Source: Paludibacter jiangxiensis
Lineage (GTDB): Bacteria > Bacteroidota > Bacteroidia > Bacteroidales > Paludibacteraceae
Direction of reading: 5' to 3'
Assembly (NCBI RefSeq): GCF_001618385.1
Contig: NZ_BDCR01000001.1
Coordinates: forward strand, 124,001-188,000
Length of the DNA stretch: 64,000 nucleotides
Shown: positions 36,395 through 44,009 of the stretch, piece by piece
How the letters are laid out: every line of letters begins with the position of its first letter
Numbering within the stretch: the first letter of the stretch is position 1
The notes under the pieces: model-generated
Databases searched by the model: none
The model's input: the letters and a program-made list of their open reading frames with translations, nothing else
What the model was told of the DNA's origin: nothing
Position numbers and translations under genes: made by a program

Positions 36395-37576
36395 ATGAAT
36401 CGCCCGTTATATTTTTTCAACCCCGAACACGACCTGGCATTGGCCAATAGCGACCGGAATTTCAACGCTCCGCTTCAAGCAAAAAAGCTGGCTCACGATC
36501 TGGCCGGCCTGCCTCTTTGGTATGCCACGCCGGGTAGCATCGTATTGGATACAAATTCCGACAACAATTGGCTTGAAGAAATGCAACTTTTATTCCCTCA
36601 GCTGAATAATTCACAACTGACATCAGCACCTGATTTTTCGTCGATCACCACCTTATTTCCCTGGGGATGGGACAACGTTGTTTGTAAACATTTTTCTCTT
36701 TTGGGCGCAGATAGTGCGTTGCTACCAAGTACTGTTCAATTGGAAGATATTCGACGCTTGTCCCACAGAAACATTTCCATACGCGCCCTAGAATATATCC
36801 GCCAAAACATCCAATTTCGCGACCAGCTGCCTGCACCTGCAAAAGAACTGACATCGGCATGTGAAGCAGATGAATATGCATCAACACATAAAAAAGTGAT
36901 ATTCAAAGCCCCATGGTCGGGAAGCGGGAAAGGGTTATGCTGGTCAAAAGATAAAATGACGGAAAGTCGTCGGGGATGGTGTCGCAACACAATCGAAAAA
37001 CAAGGAAGTGTAATCGCCGAACCGATCTATGACAAACTGTTGGATTTTGCGATGGAATTTTCGTGCAACGACGGGGAAACATCTTTTGCCGGCTATTCTC
37101 TGTTTGAAACCGACAAAGGGATCTATCGTGGTAACTTTTTGATGAGCGATGAATCGATTGTCCGTAAAATTGAAGGATATGGCGTACCGGCAACTTTTCC
37201 GTTAACAATACAAAACCAGTTAAGCACCTTCATCACAAATAATATTGCTCCTTTCTATACCGGACTACTTGGCGTTGACATGTTCATTTATCAGGAAAAC
37301 GGCTTTATCAAATTACACCCCTGCGTAGAGATTAACCTGCGAATGACCATGGGATGCGTTGCCCGTATTTTCTATGATAACTTTATGAATCCCGACAAAA
37401 CCGGTCGTTTTTATATAGATCACTATCCGTCACCAGGAGCTCTTTTCAACGATCATTTGCAGCGACGGAACGAAACGCCTTTAGCCGTAACAAATGGACG
37501 TATCTCAAAAGGATATATCTCTCTAACCAACATCACTTCTCACTCTCATTACAGAGTTAGAGTGGAGATTGATTGA
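36395..37576 (+). CDS. ATP-grasp superfamily protein of unknown substrate
   Basis: 393 aa, cytosolic. It begins MNRPLYFFNPEHDLALANSD, a strong N-terminal signature that supports the start. The middle has KVIFKAPWSGSGKGLCWS, which looks like the ATP-grasp lysine and glycine-rich loop (about 168-186), and IKLHPCVEINLRMTMG near residue 310 looks like the metal-binding Glu-x-Asn and Arg of ATP-grasp ligases. Reaction unknown: the superfamily joins a carboxylate to an amine or thiol via an acyl-phosphate. Monocistronic, with a promoter directly against the ATG. Confidence 0.7.
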   Translation: MNRPLYFFNPEHDLALANSDRNFNAPLQAKKLAHDLAGLPLWYATPGSIVLDTNSDNNWLEEMQLLFPQLNNSQLTSAPDFSSITTLFPWGWDNVVCKHFSLLGADSALLPSTVQLEDIRRLSHRNISIRALEYIRQNIQFRDQLPAPAKELTSACEADEYASTHKKVIFKAPWSGSGKGLCWSKDKMTESRRGWCRNTIEKQGSVIAEPIYDKLLDFAMEFSCNDGETSFAGYSLFETDKGIYRGNFLMSDESIVRKIEGYGVPATFPLTIQNQLSTFITNNIAPFYTGLLGVDMFIYQENGFIKLHPCVEINLRMTMGCVARIFYDNFMNPDKTGRFYIDHYPSPGALFNDHLQRRNETPLAVTNGRISKGYISLTNITSHSHYRVRVEID

Positions 37577-37865
37577 AAACCTTCCATCATTATTCAAAGA
37601 TAAGATACTGCTTATTAGCAATTTAAATCCTTGAACAACAACACCTGTACTCTGCATAGAAAGAAAAAAACAAAGCTACGCTCTCTTTACTCACACAACC
37701 TCAATCAGAAAACTGGCTCTTTCCTGCAACATTTATAGAGACATCCCCTCTATTTAAAGTTCTATCCTGCCACAGCACCATCTCAACCAGCCAAGATTAA
37801 TCCGATGATAATCAGAAATAAACTGACAGCAAAAGCAAAATACGAGCTGCATGTGAAATTATAAT

Positions 37866-37881
37866 TTTCATTAAAATGAAA
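37866..37881. promoter_or_regulatory. Palindromic operator candidate
   Basis: TTTCATT-AA-AATGAAA, a perfect 7-bp inverted repeat ending 19 nt before the -33 element of the following promoter. The position suits an activator or repressor site. Confidence 0.45.
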
Positions 37882-37900
37882 GTTATTTTTAATACAAATC

Positions 37901-37931
37901 TTGCATTTCAACTTACACACCCTTATATTTG
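37901..37931 (+). promoter_or_regulatory. Promoter of the leader and tandem small genes
   Basis: TTG (37901-37903), 20 bp, TATATTTG (37924-37931). It is the only good promoter between the ATP-grasp gene and the small genes, about 625 nt before the first ATG. Confidence 0.65.
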
Positions 37932-38485
37932 CAATAAAGCAGTAATATAATAAAACATATTGATTGCTTTTTTATGTCTATATTTATTTAATATAAAAAT
38001 TAACATAGGCATATTCTTTGAAAGCTAAGCGCACACGACGAACAGAACAGCCTCGCATAAGCACCAAGACTGGTTGTACTCGCGGCCTTAATACAACACC
38101 AACAAAAAAAACTGACAGACAATAAAGGCAACATCCAATATCCAATCAAATTGTGATTTTACCTAGCGGATCACATCAAAGCACCCCATTGGTTGCCTGA
38201 CACATTCATTGCGATTAAACTGACTTTTTCGGTTTAATACTCACGTCGATATCACTCCTGATATCACCCAAGACTCCAAACCAGAATCATCAAAAGAGAA
38301 CTCCGGCTCAAAAGGACACCGGACGTCACCTCACCTTCAAGGCATATTTGCATAATATGCACAAAGGAATTGTATGCTTGAATCTCTTTATATCAACTTG
38401 TCTTCAGTCCTTAATTGAAGCAAAATATACCCAACTTGCATTGCAACGGATCGTTTTAAGTTGATATTCTCGAATATATAATAGT

Positions 38486-38539
38486 GGAGCTGGAAACCAT
38501 TCAAACAGGGAGAATTCCGAAACGCCTTACGAGTAGGAA
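38486..38539 (+). promoter_or_regulatory. Conserved structured leader, copy 1
   Basis: A 54-nt element ending 22 nt before the ATG at 38562. It starts GGAGCTGGAAACCA and ends GCCTTACGAGTAGGAA. Possible folds: TGG/CCA around AGCTGGAAA, GGG/TCC around AGAAT, and CCT/AGG around TACGAGT. The same 54-nt element precedes the next gene. No known riboswitch class is recognised. Confidence 0.6.
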
Positions 38540-38561
38540 AAACTAAATTAATCTAAGTATT

Positions 38562-38825
38562 ATGGAAACAGGAAGAACCGGAGGCTGGACTCCGTACAGC
38601 ACGACCATTTCAAAAGAAGCAATGGACCTTTTCAACAAAACAAAACCAATTGGAGTAAACTACACCCCGCTGGCTGTCGCAACCCAAGTAGTCAATGGCA
38701 CAAACTATCGATTTTTCTGCAATGCTCACGTGGTATACCCTGATGCCCCCAATGATGCCGTGATCACCCAGATCTACCAACCATTGAATGGAGAAGCACA
38801 CATCACTTCCATTACTAAAGTTTAA
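38562..38825 (+). CDS. Small cystatin-like protein
   Basis: 87 aa, no signal peptide or membrane segment. Two features recall type 1 cystatins (stefins), tight inhibitors of papain-family cysteine proteases: a Gly-Gly near the N terminus (TGGW, residues 6-9) and a QVVNG motif (42-46) matching the QxVxG inhibitory hairpin, flanked by strand sequence (VNYTPLAVATQ, TNYRFFCNAH) and ending in AHITSI. Length fits one cystatin domain. Whether it inhibits a protease is inference. It is first of two small genes sharing the same leader. Confidence 0.65.
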   Translation: METGRTGGWTPYSTTISKEAMDLFNKTKPIGVNYTPLAVATQVVNGTNYRFFCNAHVVYPDAPNDAVITQIYQPLNGEAHITSITKV

Positions 38826-38839
38826 GCATGCATTATGCC

Positions 38840-38893
38840 GGAGCCGAAACCACTAAAAACGGGGCGGAACCCGAAAAGCCTTACGAGTAGGAA
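38840..38893 (+). promoter_or_regulatory. Conserved structured leader, copy 2
   Basis: A 54-nt element ending 20 nt before the ATG at 38914 and beginning 15 nt after the preceding stop. It starts GGAGCCGAAACCAC and ends CCGAAA-A-GCCTTACGAGTAGGAA. The last 23 nt match copy 1 with one mismatch; the 5' half varies in ways that keep the short stems (CGGG/CCCG here). Confidence 0.62.
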
Positions 38894-38913
38894 TATTTTA
38901 AACAACGCAGATC

Positions 38914-39240
38914 ATGAAAGACATTTTAGTAAAGCATTTAGAAGCGGGAGTCGCCGGTTCAATCACCGTTAGAAACGAAGGTGGCTATGTAGCAAAATTC
39001 AGCATCACCTATGTATTTCAGGGCAAAGAACTAACCAAAGAAAGCGACAAATTTACTGCCGGAGTAAATAAAACAATAGAAATCCCGGAAGGGGCAACCA
39101 ATATTTATTTGAAAGTTGAAGAATATTGGTTTATCGGACAAACCACAACTATTTTCACTCAAAAATTCGATGCTCCTGTAACGAAATCTTATAAAATTTG
39201 GGGCACTACGCTAAATCCAAAATGGGAAGAAACCACTTGA
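38914..39240 (+). CDS. Stand-alone thiol-activated-cytolysin C-terminal-like domain protein
   Basis: 108 aa, no signal peptide. It resembles only the beta-sandwich domain 4 of cholesterol-dependent cytolysins: ITVRNEGGYVAKFSITYVF near residue 17 is the first strand pair, FTAGVNKTIEIPEGATNIYL (47-66) matches the IP-x-x-A-x-NI segment, and KIWGTTLNPKW (94-104) matches the end of domain 4, keeping the Thr-Leu pair used for cholesterol recognition. The Trp-rich undecapeptide position reads VEEYWFIG, so that signature is absent. There are no pore-forming domains. Likely a glycan-, lipid- or protein-binding module; a strong terminator follows. Confidence 0.72.
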   Translation: MKDILVKHLEAGVAGSITVRNEGGYVAKFSITYVFQGKELTKESDKFTAGVNKTIEIPEGATNIYLKVEEYWFIGQTTTIFTQKFDAPVTKSYKIWGTTLNPKWEETT

Positions 39241-39249
39241 GCACAATGT

Positions 39250-39299
39250 TTCGAGAGTGTCTGAAAAGAAATTTTCGAGGCACTCTCGAAGTTTTTTTA
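39250..39299 (+). terminator. Terminator of the tandem small genes
   Basis: A perfect 10-bp stem TTCGAGAGTG (39250-39259) and CACTCTCGAA (39281-39290) followed by GTTTTTTT, 10 nt after the stop. Confidence 0.88.
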
Positions 39300-39557
39300 G
39301 ACATGTAGCTGATCAAAAGAAGATGCCTGAATATTTATGGTCAATTAAACGTGACCTTTAAGAGACAGGCTTGCAACCAATTCAAATCTTAAAACATTTC
39401 TACCCTTCAGACAGAGAAATAGAAAACTGTACAGAACAGACACCAATTCATCAACATTTAGCCTACGAGTCAAAGAGAAGGCATTTTGCTCACAGAGCAT
39501 TTCAAAATTGCTTTCTATAAAACAAGAATAGAAGTTTCAGAACGATGCAAAAGCATA
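39300..39557. other. Intergenic spacer, no feature seen
   Basis: About 260 AT-rich bases between the terminator and the TRIC gene stop. No coding frame, hairpin or promoter of note. Confidence 0.6.
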
Positions 39558-40178
39558 CTACCGTTCCTCGTCAAAGGTATCTTTCAATACCGGCACGCCA
39601 ATATGAAACTTGACCGCCAGAAGGCGAATAGCAATCACTGAAAGGGCAGAAAAAAGCTGTGTCATTCCTGATGGAACTCCAAGATACGAGCAGATCATAA
39701 AGACGACACCGCCTGCCACACAGGCCAATGCATAGATATCTTTGCGGAAGATAAGCGGCGTTTCGTTGATCAGCATATCACGAATCACACTCCCTATCGA
39801 ACCCGTTATCATCCCCATCACAATAGCCACCCAAAAAGGGAAATGAGCATCGAGCGTACGTTCGATGCCAACCACCACAAAGAGCCCCAATCCGATGGTA
39901 TCGAATATAAAGAAAGGATTTTCGAGTTTGACGAGGTGCTTACTAAAAAGAATAACCACCACAAGAGCAATACCGGTTACAATCAGATAAGATGGCTGGT
40001 GCATCCAAAAGGGAGAGACACCCAGCAATACATCTCGCGTAGTACCTCCGCCGATAGCCGTCACCAGACCCACAATATACGCGCCAAACCAGTCGAAACG
40101 TTTGGCTGCCGATAGCCGAATACCACTAATAGCAAAAGCAAATGTCCCTAAATAATCAATTAAGTCGATCAAATTCAT
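39558..40178 (-). CDS. TRIC-family (UPF0126) cation channel protein
   Basis: A 206-aa inner-membrane protein with about seven hydrophobic helices arranged as two related halves. The first half has the signature DYLGTFAFAISGIRLSAAKR and VGLVTAIGGGTTRDVLLGVS; the second has AIVMGMITGSIGSVIRDMLI. The repeated GG-x-x-RD/GS-x-x-RD pattern is the UPF0126/TRIC hallmark; bacterial homologues form trimeric potassium-permeable channels. Monocistronic, physiological role unclear. Confidence 0.88.
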   Translation of the reverse strand: MNLIDLIDYLGTFAFAISGIRLSAAKRFDWFGAYIVGLVTAIGGGTTRDVLLGVSPFWMHQPSYLIVTGIALVVVILFSKHLVKLENPFFIFDTIGLGLFVVVGIERTLDAHFPFWVAIVMGMITGSIGSVIRDMLINETPLIFRKDIYALACVAGGVVFMICSYLGVPSGMTQLFSALSVIAIRLLAVKFHIGVPVLKDTFDEER

Positions 40179-40258
40179 AGATAGATGATATTTTCAAGAA
40201 AACCATCACATAATAACTGTCTATAGCAACTCGATATTTATGCCGCGAACGAAATAAA

Positions 40259-40296
40259 AAAGCAGGAACCGGTTCAGTTCTGACCGATTCCTGCCC
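40259..40296 (-). terminator. Terminator of the CoA-transferase gene
   Basis: Minus-strand stem GCAGGAATCGGT (40283-40294) pairs with ACCGGTTCCTGC (40262-40273), then a T run. It shares 15 nt (AAGCAGGAACCGGTT) with the terminator at 62364-62397. Confidence 0.82.
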
Positions 40297-40317
40297 CTTG
40301 AAATATTTTATCTGCAA

Positions 40318-41628
40318 TTATTTCGTAACGAAACGGAAATGAGAACCAAAACGTTCGAAAGCAGCCTGTTCCAAAGCTTCACGATGATCAGGGTGAGCCA
40401 CAGTAATCAACAGTTTAGCACGTTCCTGCAAGGTTTTACCATAAAGGTTAACTGCACCGTATTCAGTTACAAACCAATGCATGTGGTTACGTGTTGTAAC
40501 AACACCAGCACCCGGAGCCAAAACAGGAGCAATTTTACTTACACCCTTGTTCGTTACTGAAGGCATTGCAATGATAGCTTTACCGCCCTTAGAACGAGAA
40601 GCACCGTAAACGAAGTCGATCTGACCACCTACACCTGAGTAAAATTTAGTTCCCAGTGAGTCGGCACAAACCTGACCAGTGATATCAACCTGTAAAGCTG
40701 AGTTGATAGCGGTAGTTTTCGGGTTCTTAGCAATCAGGAACGGGTCATTTGTATAACCTACGTCCATCATCAATACCTGAGGGTTATTGTGGATAAAGTC
40801 GTACACTTTCTGAGAACCCATCAGGAAGGTAGAAACCATTTTACCTTTATCGATACCTTTGTTAGCGCCGTTGATAACACCGCTTTCAACCAAAGGAAGA
40901 ACGCCGTCGGCAAACATTTCGGTATGAATACCAAGATCTTTGTGATTACCCAATTGAGCCAAAACAGCGTTCGGAATAGCACCGATACCCATTTGCAAGC
41001 AAGCACCATCTTCAATCAGTTCAGCACAGTGCAAACCGATTAATTTTTCCACTTCGCTTGGTTCGCTGAAGTGAGCCGGTTCAAGAGGGGTATCATCTTC
41101 AACGAAGATATCGATCAAACTCATTGGAATCATTGCCTGACCGAAAGCACGGGGAACGTTTTTGTTGATAACAGCAATAACATGATCTGCAGTTTCTACA
41201 GCAGCCAAAGTTGCATCTACCGAAGTACCCAAAGAAACATAACCGTGTTCGTCGGGAGGACAAACCTGAATCATGGCAACATTACATTTGATATAGCCAT
41301 CGCGATACAAACGCTGTGTTTCACTCAGGAAGATGGGTATATAGTCTGCAAAACCAGCCTGTACAGACTTACGCACATTAGCACCCACAAAGAAAGCATC
41401 ATGTTGGAATACACCTTCATATTTTGCTTCAGTATAAGGAGCCGGACCTTCGGTATGCAAGTGGTGAATATGCACATCTTTCAATTCGCCAGCATCACCA
41501 CGGGCACACATAGCGTTAATTAAACATTGGGGAGAGCTGGCCACACTGCTCAAATGCACGTGATCGCCCGACTTGATAACTTTGACAGCTTCAGCCGGAG
41601 TAACGACTTTGTAATTTTTTGTTGTCAT
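40318..41628 (-). CDS. Acetyl-CoA hydrolase/transferase family CoA-transferase (4-hydroxybutyrate/butyrate type)
   Basis: 436 aa, cytosolic. Class I-fold CoA-transferase of the Cat1/Cat2/AbfT group: N-terminal GDHVHLSSVASSPQCL, CPPDEHGYVSLGTSVDATLA, MGIGAIPNAVLAQLGNHKDL, the catalytic glutamate Glu237 in GIHTEMFADGV, and GVGGQIDFVYGASRSKGGKA for CoA binding. Members move CoA between acetate and butyrate, propionate, succinate or 4-hydroxybutyrate, fitting fermentative end-product formation. Exact acid is not readable. A -7 box (TAACTTTG, 41716-41723) lies upstream. Confidence 0.88.
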   Translation of the reverse strand: MTTKNYKVVTPAEAVKVIKSGDHVHLSSVASSPQCLINAMCARGDAGELKDVHIHHLHTEGPAPYTEAKYEGVFQHDAFFVGANVRKSVQAGFADYIPIFLSETQRLYRDGYIKCNVAMIQVCPPDEHGYVSLGTSVDATLAAVETADHVIAVINKNVPRAFGQAMIPMSLIDIFVEDDTPLEPAHFSEPSEVEKLIGLHCAELIEDGACLQMGIGAIPNAVLAQLGNHKDLGIHTEMFADGVLPLVESGVINGANKGIDKGKMVSTFLMGSQKVYDFIHNNPQVLMMDVGYTNDPFLIAKNPKTTAINSALQVDITGQVCADSLGTKFYSGVGGQIDFVYGASRSKGGKAIIAMPSVTNKGVSKIAPVLAPGAGVVTTRNHMHWFVTEYGAVNLYGKTLQERAKLLITVAHPDHREALEQAAFERFGSHFRFVTK

Positions 41629-41715
41629 GTTTGATTTATCTAATGGTTTAATGAATCATCAAATACCTGCAATACAGGCGAATACATAAAATATTCAGCC
41701 AAAAAATTTGCATTG

Positions 41716-41723
41716 CAAAGTTA
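41716..41723 (-). promoter_or_regulatory. -7 box of the CoA-transferase gene
   Basis: Minus-strand TAACTTTG, 88 nt upstream of the ATG; -33 not clear. Confidence 0.4.
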
Positions 41724-41783
41724 TTGTTTTTTCATCACATTACCATTGATAAATAGCATATTAAAACCGCATTTTAAGACTTT

Positions 41784-42629
41784 TTATTCACCCGCAAATT
41801 CTTTCAATATAGCAATCTCTTCTTTCCAAAGGGTTTCATCAGGTGTTTCAAGAATAATCGGGATATTATCAAAACGTTTATCGGCCATAAAACGTTTAAA
41901 GAATTCCAGACCCAAATAGCCTTTCCCCACGTTATCATGCCGGTCAACCCGGGTGGCAAGTTCTTTTTTGGAATCATTGAGATGTATGCCTTTCAGATAA
42001 GCTAAGCCCACAATTTCATCGAATTCCGACCAGACTTTTTCGTACTCAGCAGCATCTTTCAGATTATATCCGGCAGTAAAAGAATGACAGGTGTCCACAC
42101 AAACCCCCACTCTGGATTTATCCTCCACCTGAGCAATAATATCGGCCAAATGTTGAAAACTAAAACCGACATTGCTGCCCTGACCGGCGGTATTTTCAAT
42201 CACAGCTGTTACTCCCTGCGTTTCGGACAAGGCGATATTGATCGACTCCGCAATACGAGAAAGGCAATCCTGAAGAGATATTTTATTCAGGTGTGATCCC
42301 GGATGAAAATTCAACAGCTTCAAGCCAAGCTGTTCGCAGCGTTGCATCTCATCAAGAAAAGCCACCCGAGATTTTTCCAAACCCTCCGTTTCCGGGTGCC
42401 CCAGATTAATCAGATAGCTGTCGTGGGGCAATATGTACTCAGGTAGAAATCCAAATTTCTCACAGTTAGCCTGAAATGCTTTGATACTCTTGCCTGAAAG
42501 AGACGGCGCCACCCACTGACGCTGATTTTTTGTAAACAAAGCAAAAGCCGTTGCTCCTATTTCCGATGCATTCACAGGCGCATTTTCCACACCTCCCGAT
42601 GCACTTACATGTGCTCCGATATATTTCAT
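41784..42629 (-). CDS. nfo: Endonuclease IV (AP endonuclease)
   Basis: Zinc-dependent AP endonuclease of base excision repair. About 281 aa from the start chosen at 42629 ([20 protein letters not shown]), the usual family start; the longer frame to 42674 would overlap a clear promoter (42663-42693). Zinc-site signatures: [64 protein letters not shown] and IPIILETPD. Confidence 0.95.
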   Translation of the reverse strand: MKYIGAHVSASGGVENAPVNASEIGATAFALFTKNQRQWVAPSLSGKSIKAFQANCEKFGFLPEYILPHDSYLINLGHPETEGLEKSRVAFLDEMQRCEQLGLKLLNFHPGSHLNKISLQDCLSRIAESINIALSETQGVTAVIENTAGQGSNVGFSFQHLADIIAQVEDKSRVGVCVDTCHSFTAGYNLKDAAEYEKVWSEFDEIVGLAYLKGIHLNDSKKELATRVDRHDNVGKGYLGLEFFKRFMADKRFDNIPIILETPDETLWKEEIAILKEFAGE

Positions 42630-42662
42630 GTTGCTTAATTTTATAAATGTAAAAATGAACAA

Positions 42663-42693
42663 CAAAAGTAACACATCCGCCTACGGAATGCAA
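42663..42693 (-). promoter_or_regulatory. Promoter of nfo
   Basis: Minus-strand TTG (42691-42693), 20 bp, TACTTTTG (42663-42670). It lies inside the longer nfo frame and so supports the start at 42629. Confidence 0.68.
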
Positions 42694-42714
42694 ATATTTA
42701 TCACTGCAAGAAAT

Positions 42715-42796
42715 TCAAAAAAGGCTTATCGTAAAAATGTGCCGGATACCGCACAATAGCCAACGGAACCATTCACATGATAACTGATAAGCCTTA
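42715..42796 (-). terminator. Branched terminator at the end of the PUL operon
   Basis: Minus-strand arms AAGGCTTATC (42786-42795) and GATAAGCCTT (42721-42730) enclose about 55 nt that itself folds (GTGC...GCAC around 42739-42754), followed by a T run. Longer and more branched than the other terminators here. Confidence 0.6.
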
Positions 42797-42800
42797 GTTT

Positions 42801-43988
42801 TTACATAGGAAACAACATCAGGAGAATATCGTCGGGAGCTGTTTTGCCAAACACTTCCCTCTGTTTTTCATATTTCAGGTCGCCACCGACAGATGCTACT
42901 TTCCGCAATTCTTCGCAAAGTTCCTGTTCTACCATATCCCAACCATGAATCTGCTTCCACTTCCAATCATTTTGCCGACCAATGTAGTCTGTCAGAAAAC
43001 CAAGCGCCTTATCCAACGAACGGCCATCGGACGAAACCGCATTCACAATATCCACCCCATGATGTTTTGCGATAGCAGCCATATCAATGATATGCGTCAC
43101 ATTGTACCACGAATAGTGAAAAGCCAGCGTACGCGACAATTCCAGAGGTTGCGAACCGTCGGGTTCTATTTGCTTAAACATGCGACGTTCTGCAAACTGA
43201 CGCATCGTCTTCATGGCCACGTCATTTTTCCCTGAAAATAGCGCGCAAGCTGTCAACTGAACATCATACGCCGTTCCATGATTGTTCCTGGTTACCGATT
43301 CATCACGACCGTTTTTGCTTTCCAACAACCAATCAGTAAAGCGGAAAAACCATTGCTTCAGACCTGCAAACTGAGATTCGGACAATCGGCCTGACTCATG
43401 CAACAACCGAATAGCATCCGTCAGGGAGACAAAATTGTATGTGTCGATAATTCCGATACCCCTACCATCGCATATTCCAGGAATGTGTTGGGCATAATCC
43501 AGATTCGGATTCATCCGTGTTGCCGGATCGAGAAACCATTTATCGAGCAATTTGGCAGCAGCATCCCCGTATTTGGCATCCCCGGAAAAATAATCGGCCA
43601 AAGATAAAGTGACAACCCCATCAATCATTTCCGATTTCGGTTCAGCATCAAACTTCTTCAATTCAGGATTACGGATGCCATCCCTGTTCACATAAGGAAC
43701 TCCATCTTTTTTTGTTGAATCGGGCCAAAAATAGATCGCAAGGCTCATATAATCGTGTTTACTTCCACTAGGAGGTGTTTTGGCTTTATCCATCACGGTG
43801 CGATAATTCGTAAGAAGTGCCTGCTCAGCCCGTCTTATAAGAGTTTCATACGCGGGGCGATAAGTATTTGATCGGAGGTTCATTTTCACGGCTTTCAGCT
43901 TTTGTTCGTCCCACAATTCGGTATGGGGAGGGATGGCGAAACCCGAGATACAAGTTCCCAAAAGGAAAATTATTAGTAACTGTTTCAT
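42801..43988 (-). CDS. Alginate-lyase-fold polysaccharide lyase (PL38-like)
   Basis: 395 aa with signal peptide (MKQLLIIFLLGTCISGFA). The toroidal alginate_lyase domain is recognisable by HDYMSLAIYFWPDSTKKDGV, GICDGRGIGIIDTYNFVSLT, SVTRNNHGTAYDVQLTACAL (an Asn-Asn-His catalytic segment) and LELSRTLAFHYSWYN. Within this superfamily PL38 contains glucuronan and alginate lyases and appears the best fit, but PL5 or another subgroup is possible. Last gene of the PUL operon, 21 nt after the PL8 gene. It should cleave a uronate-containing polymer by beta-elimination in the periplasm. Confidence 0.78.
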   Translation of the reverse strand: MKQLLIIFLLGTCISGFAIPPHTELWDEQKLKAVKMNLRSNTYRPAYETLIRRAEQALLTNYRTVMDKAKTPPSGSKHDYMSLAIYFWPDSTKKDGVPYVNRDGIRNPELKKFDAEPKSEMIDGVVTLSLADYFSGDAKYGDAAAKLLDKWFLDPATRMNPNLDYAQHIPGICDGRGIGIIDTYNFVSLTDAIRLLHESGRLSESQFAGLKQWFFRFTDWLLESKNGRDESVTRNNHGTAYDVQLTACALFSGKNDVAMKTMRQFAERRMFKQIEPDGSQPLELSRTLAFHYSWYNVTHIIDMAAIAKHHGVDIVNAVSSDGRSLDKALGFLTDYIGRQNDWKWKQIHGWDMVEQELCEELRKVASVGGDLKYEKQREVFGKTAPDDILLMLFPM

Positions 43989-44009
43989 TTGAATCGGTTT
44001 GCTGCGTTT

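Larger units (their letters stand above)
37577..38485. other. Long non-coding stretch with a promoter and several hairpins
   Basis: About 900 bp without a plausible protein. 37577-37860 is AT-rich and featureless. A palindrome and a strong promoter lie at 37866-37931. The transcribed part (about 37937-38485) holds several self-complementary segments: TTAAACTGA/TCGGTTTAA (38214-38237), GATATCA/TGATATC (about 38249-38266) and GCATATT/AATATGC (38342-38360). It could be a ~550-nt 5' leader of the tandem small genes or an independent RNA. I do not recognise it. Confidence 0.5.

Noticed and set aside
38486-38893. The repeated leader as integron attC sites or known riboswitches
   Set aside because: The copies lie upstream of genes, lack the attC RYYYAAC/GTTRRRY ends, and do not match c-di-GMP, TPP, cobalamin, SAM or preQ1 cores as remembered.
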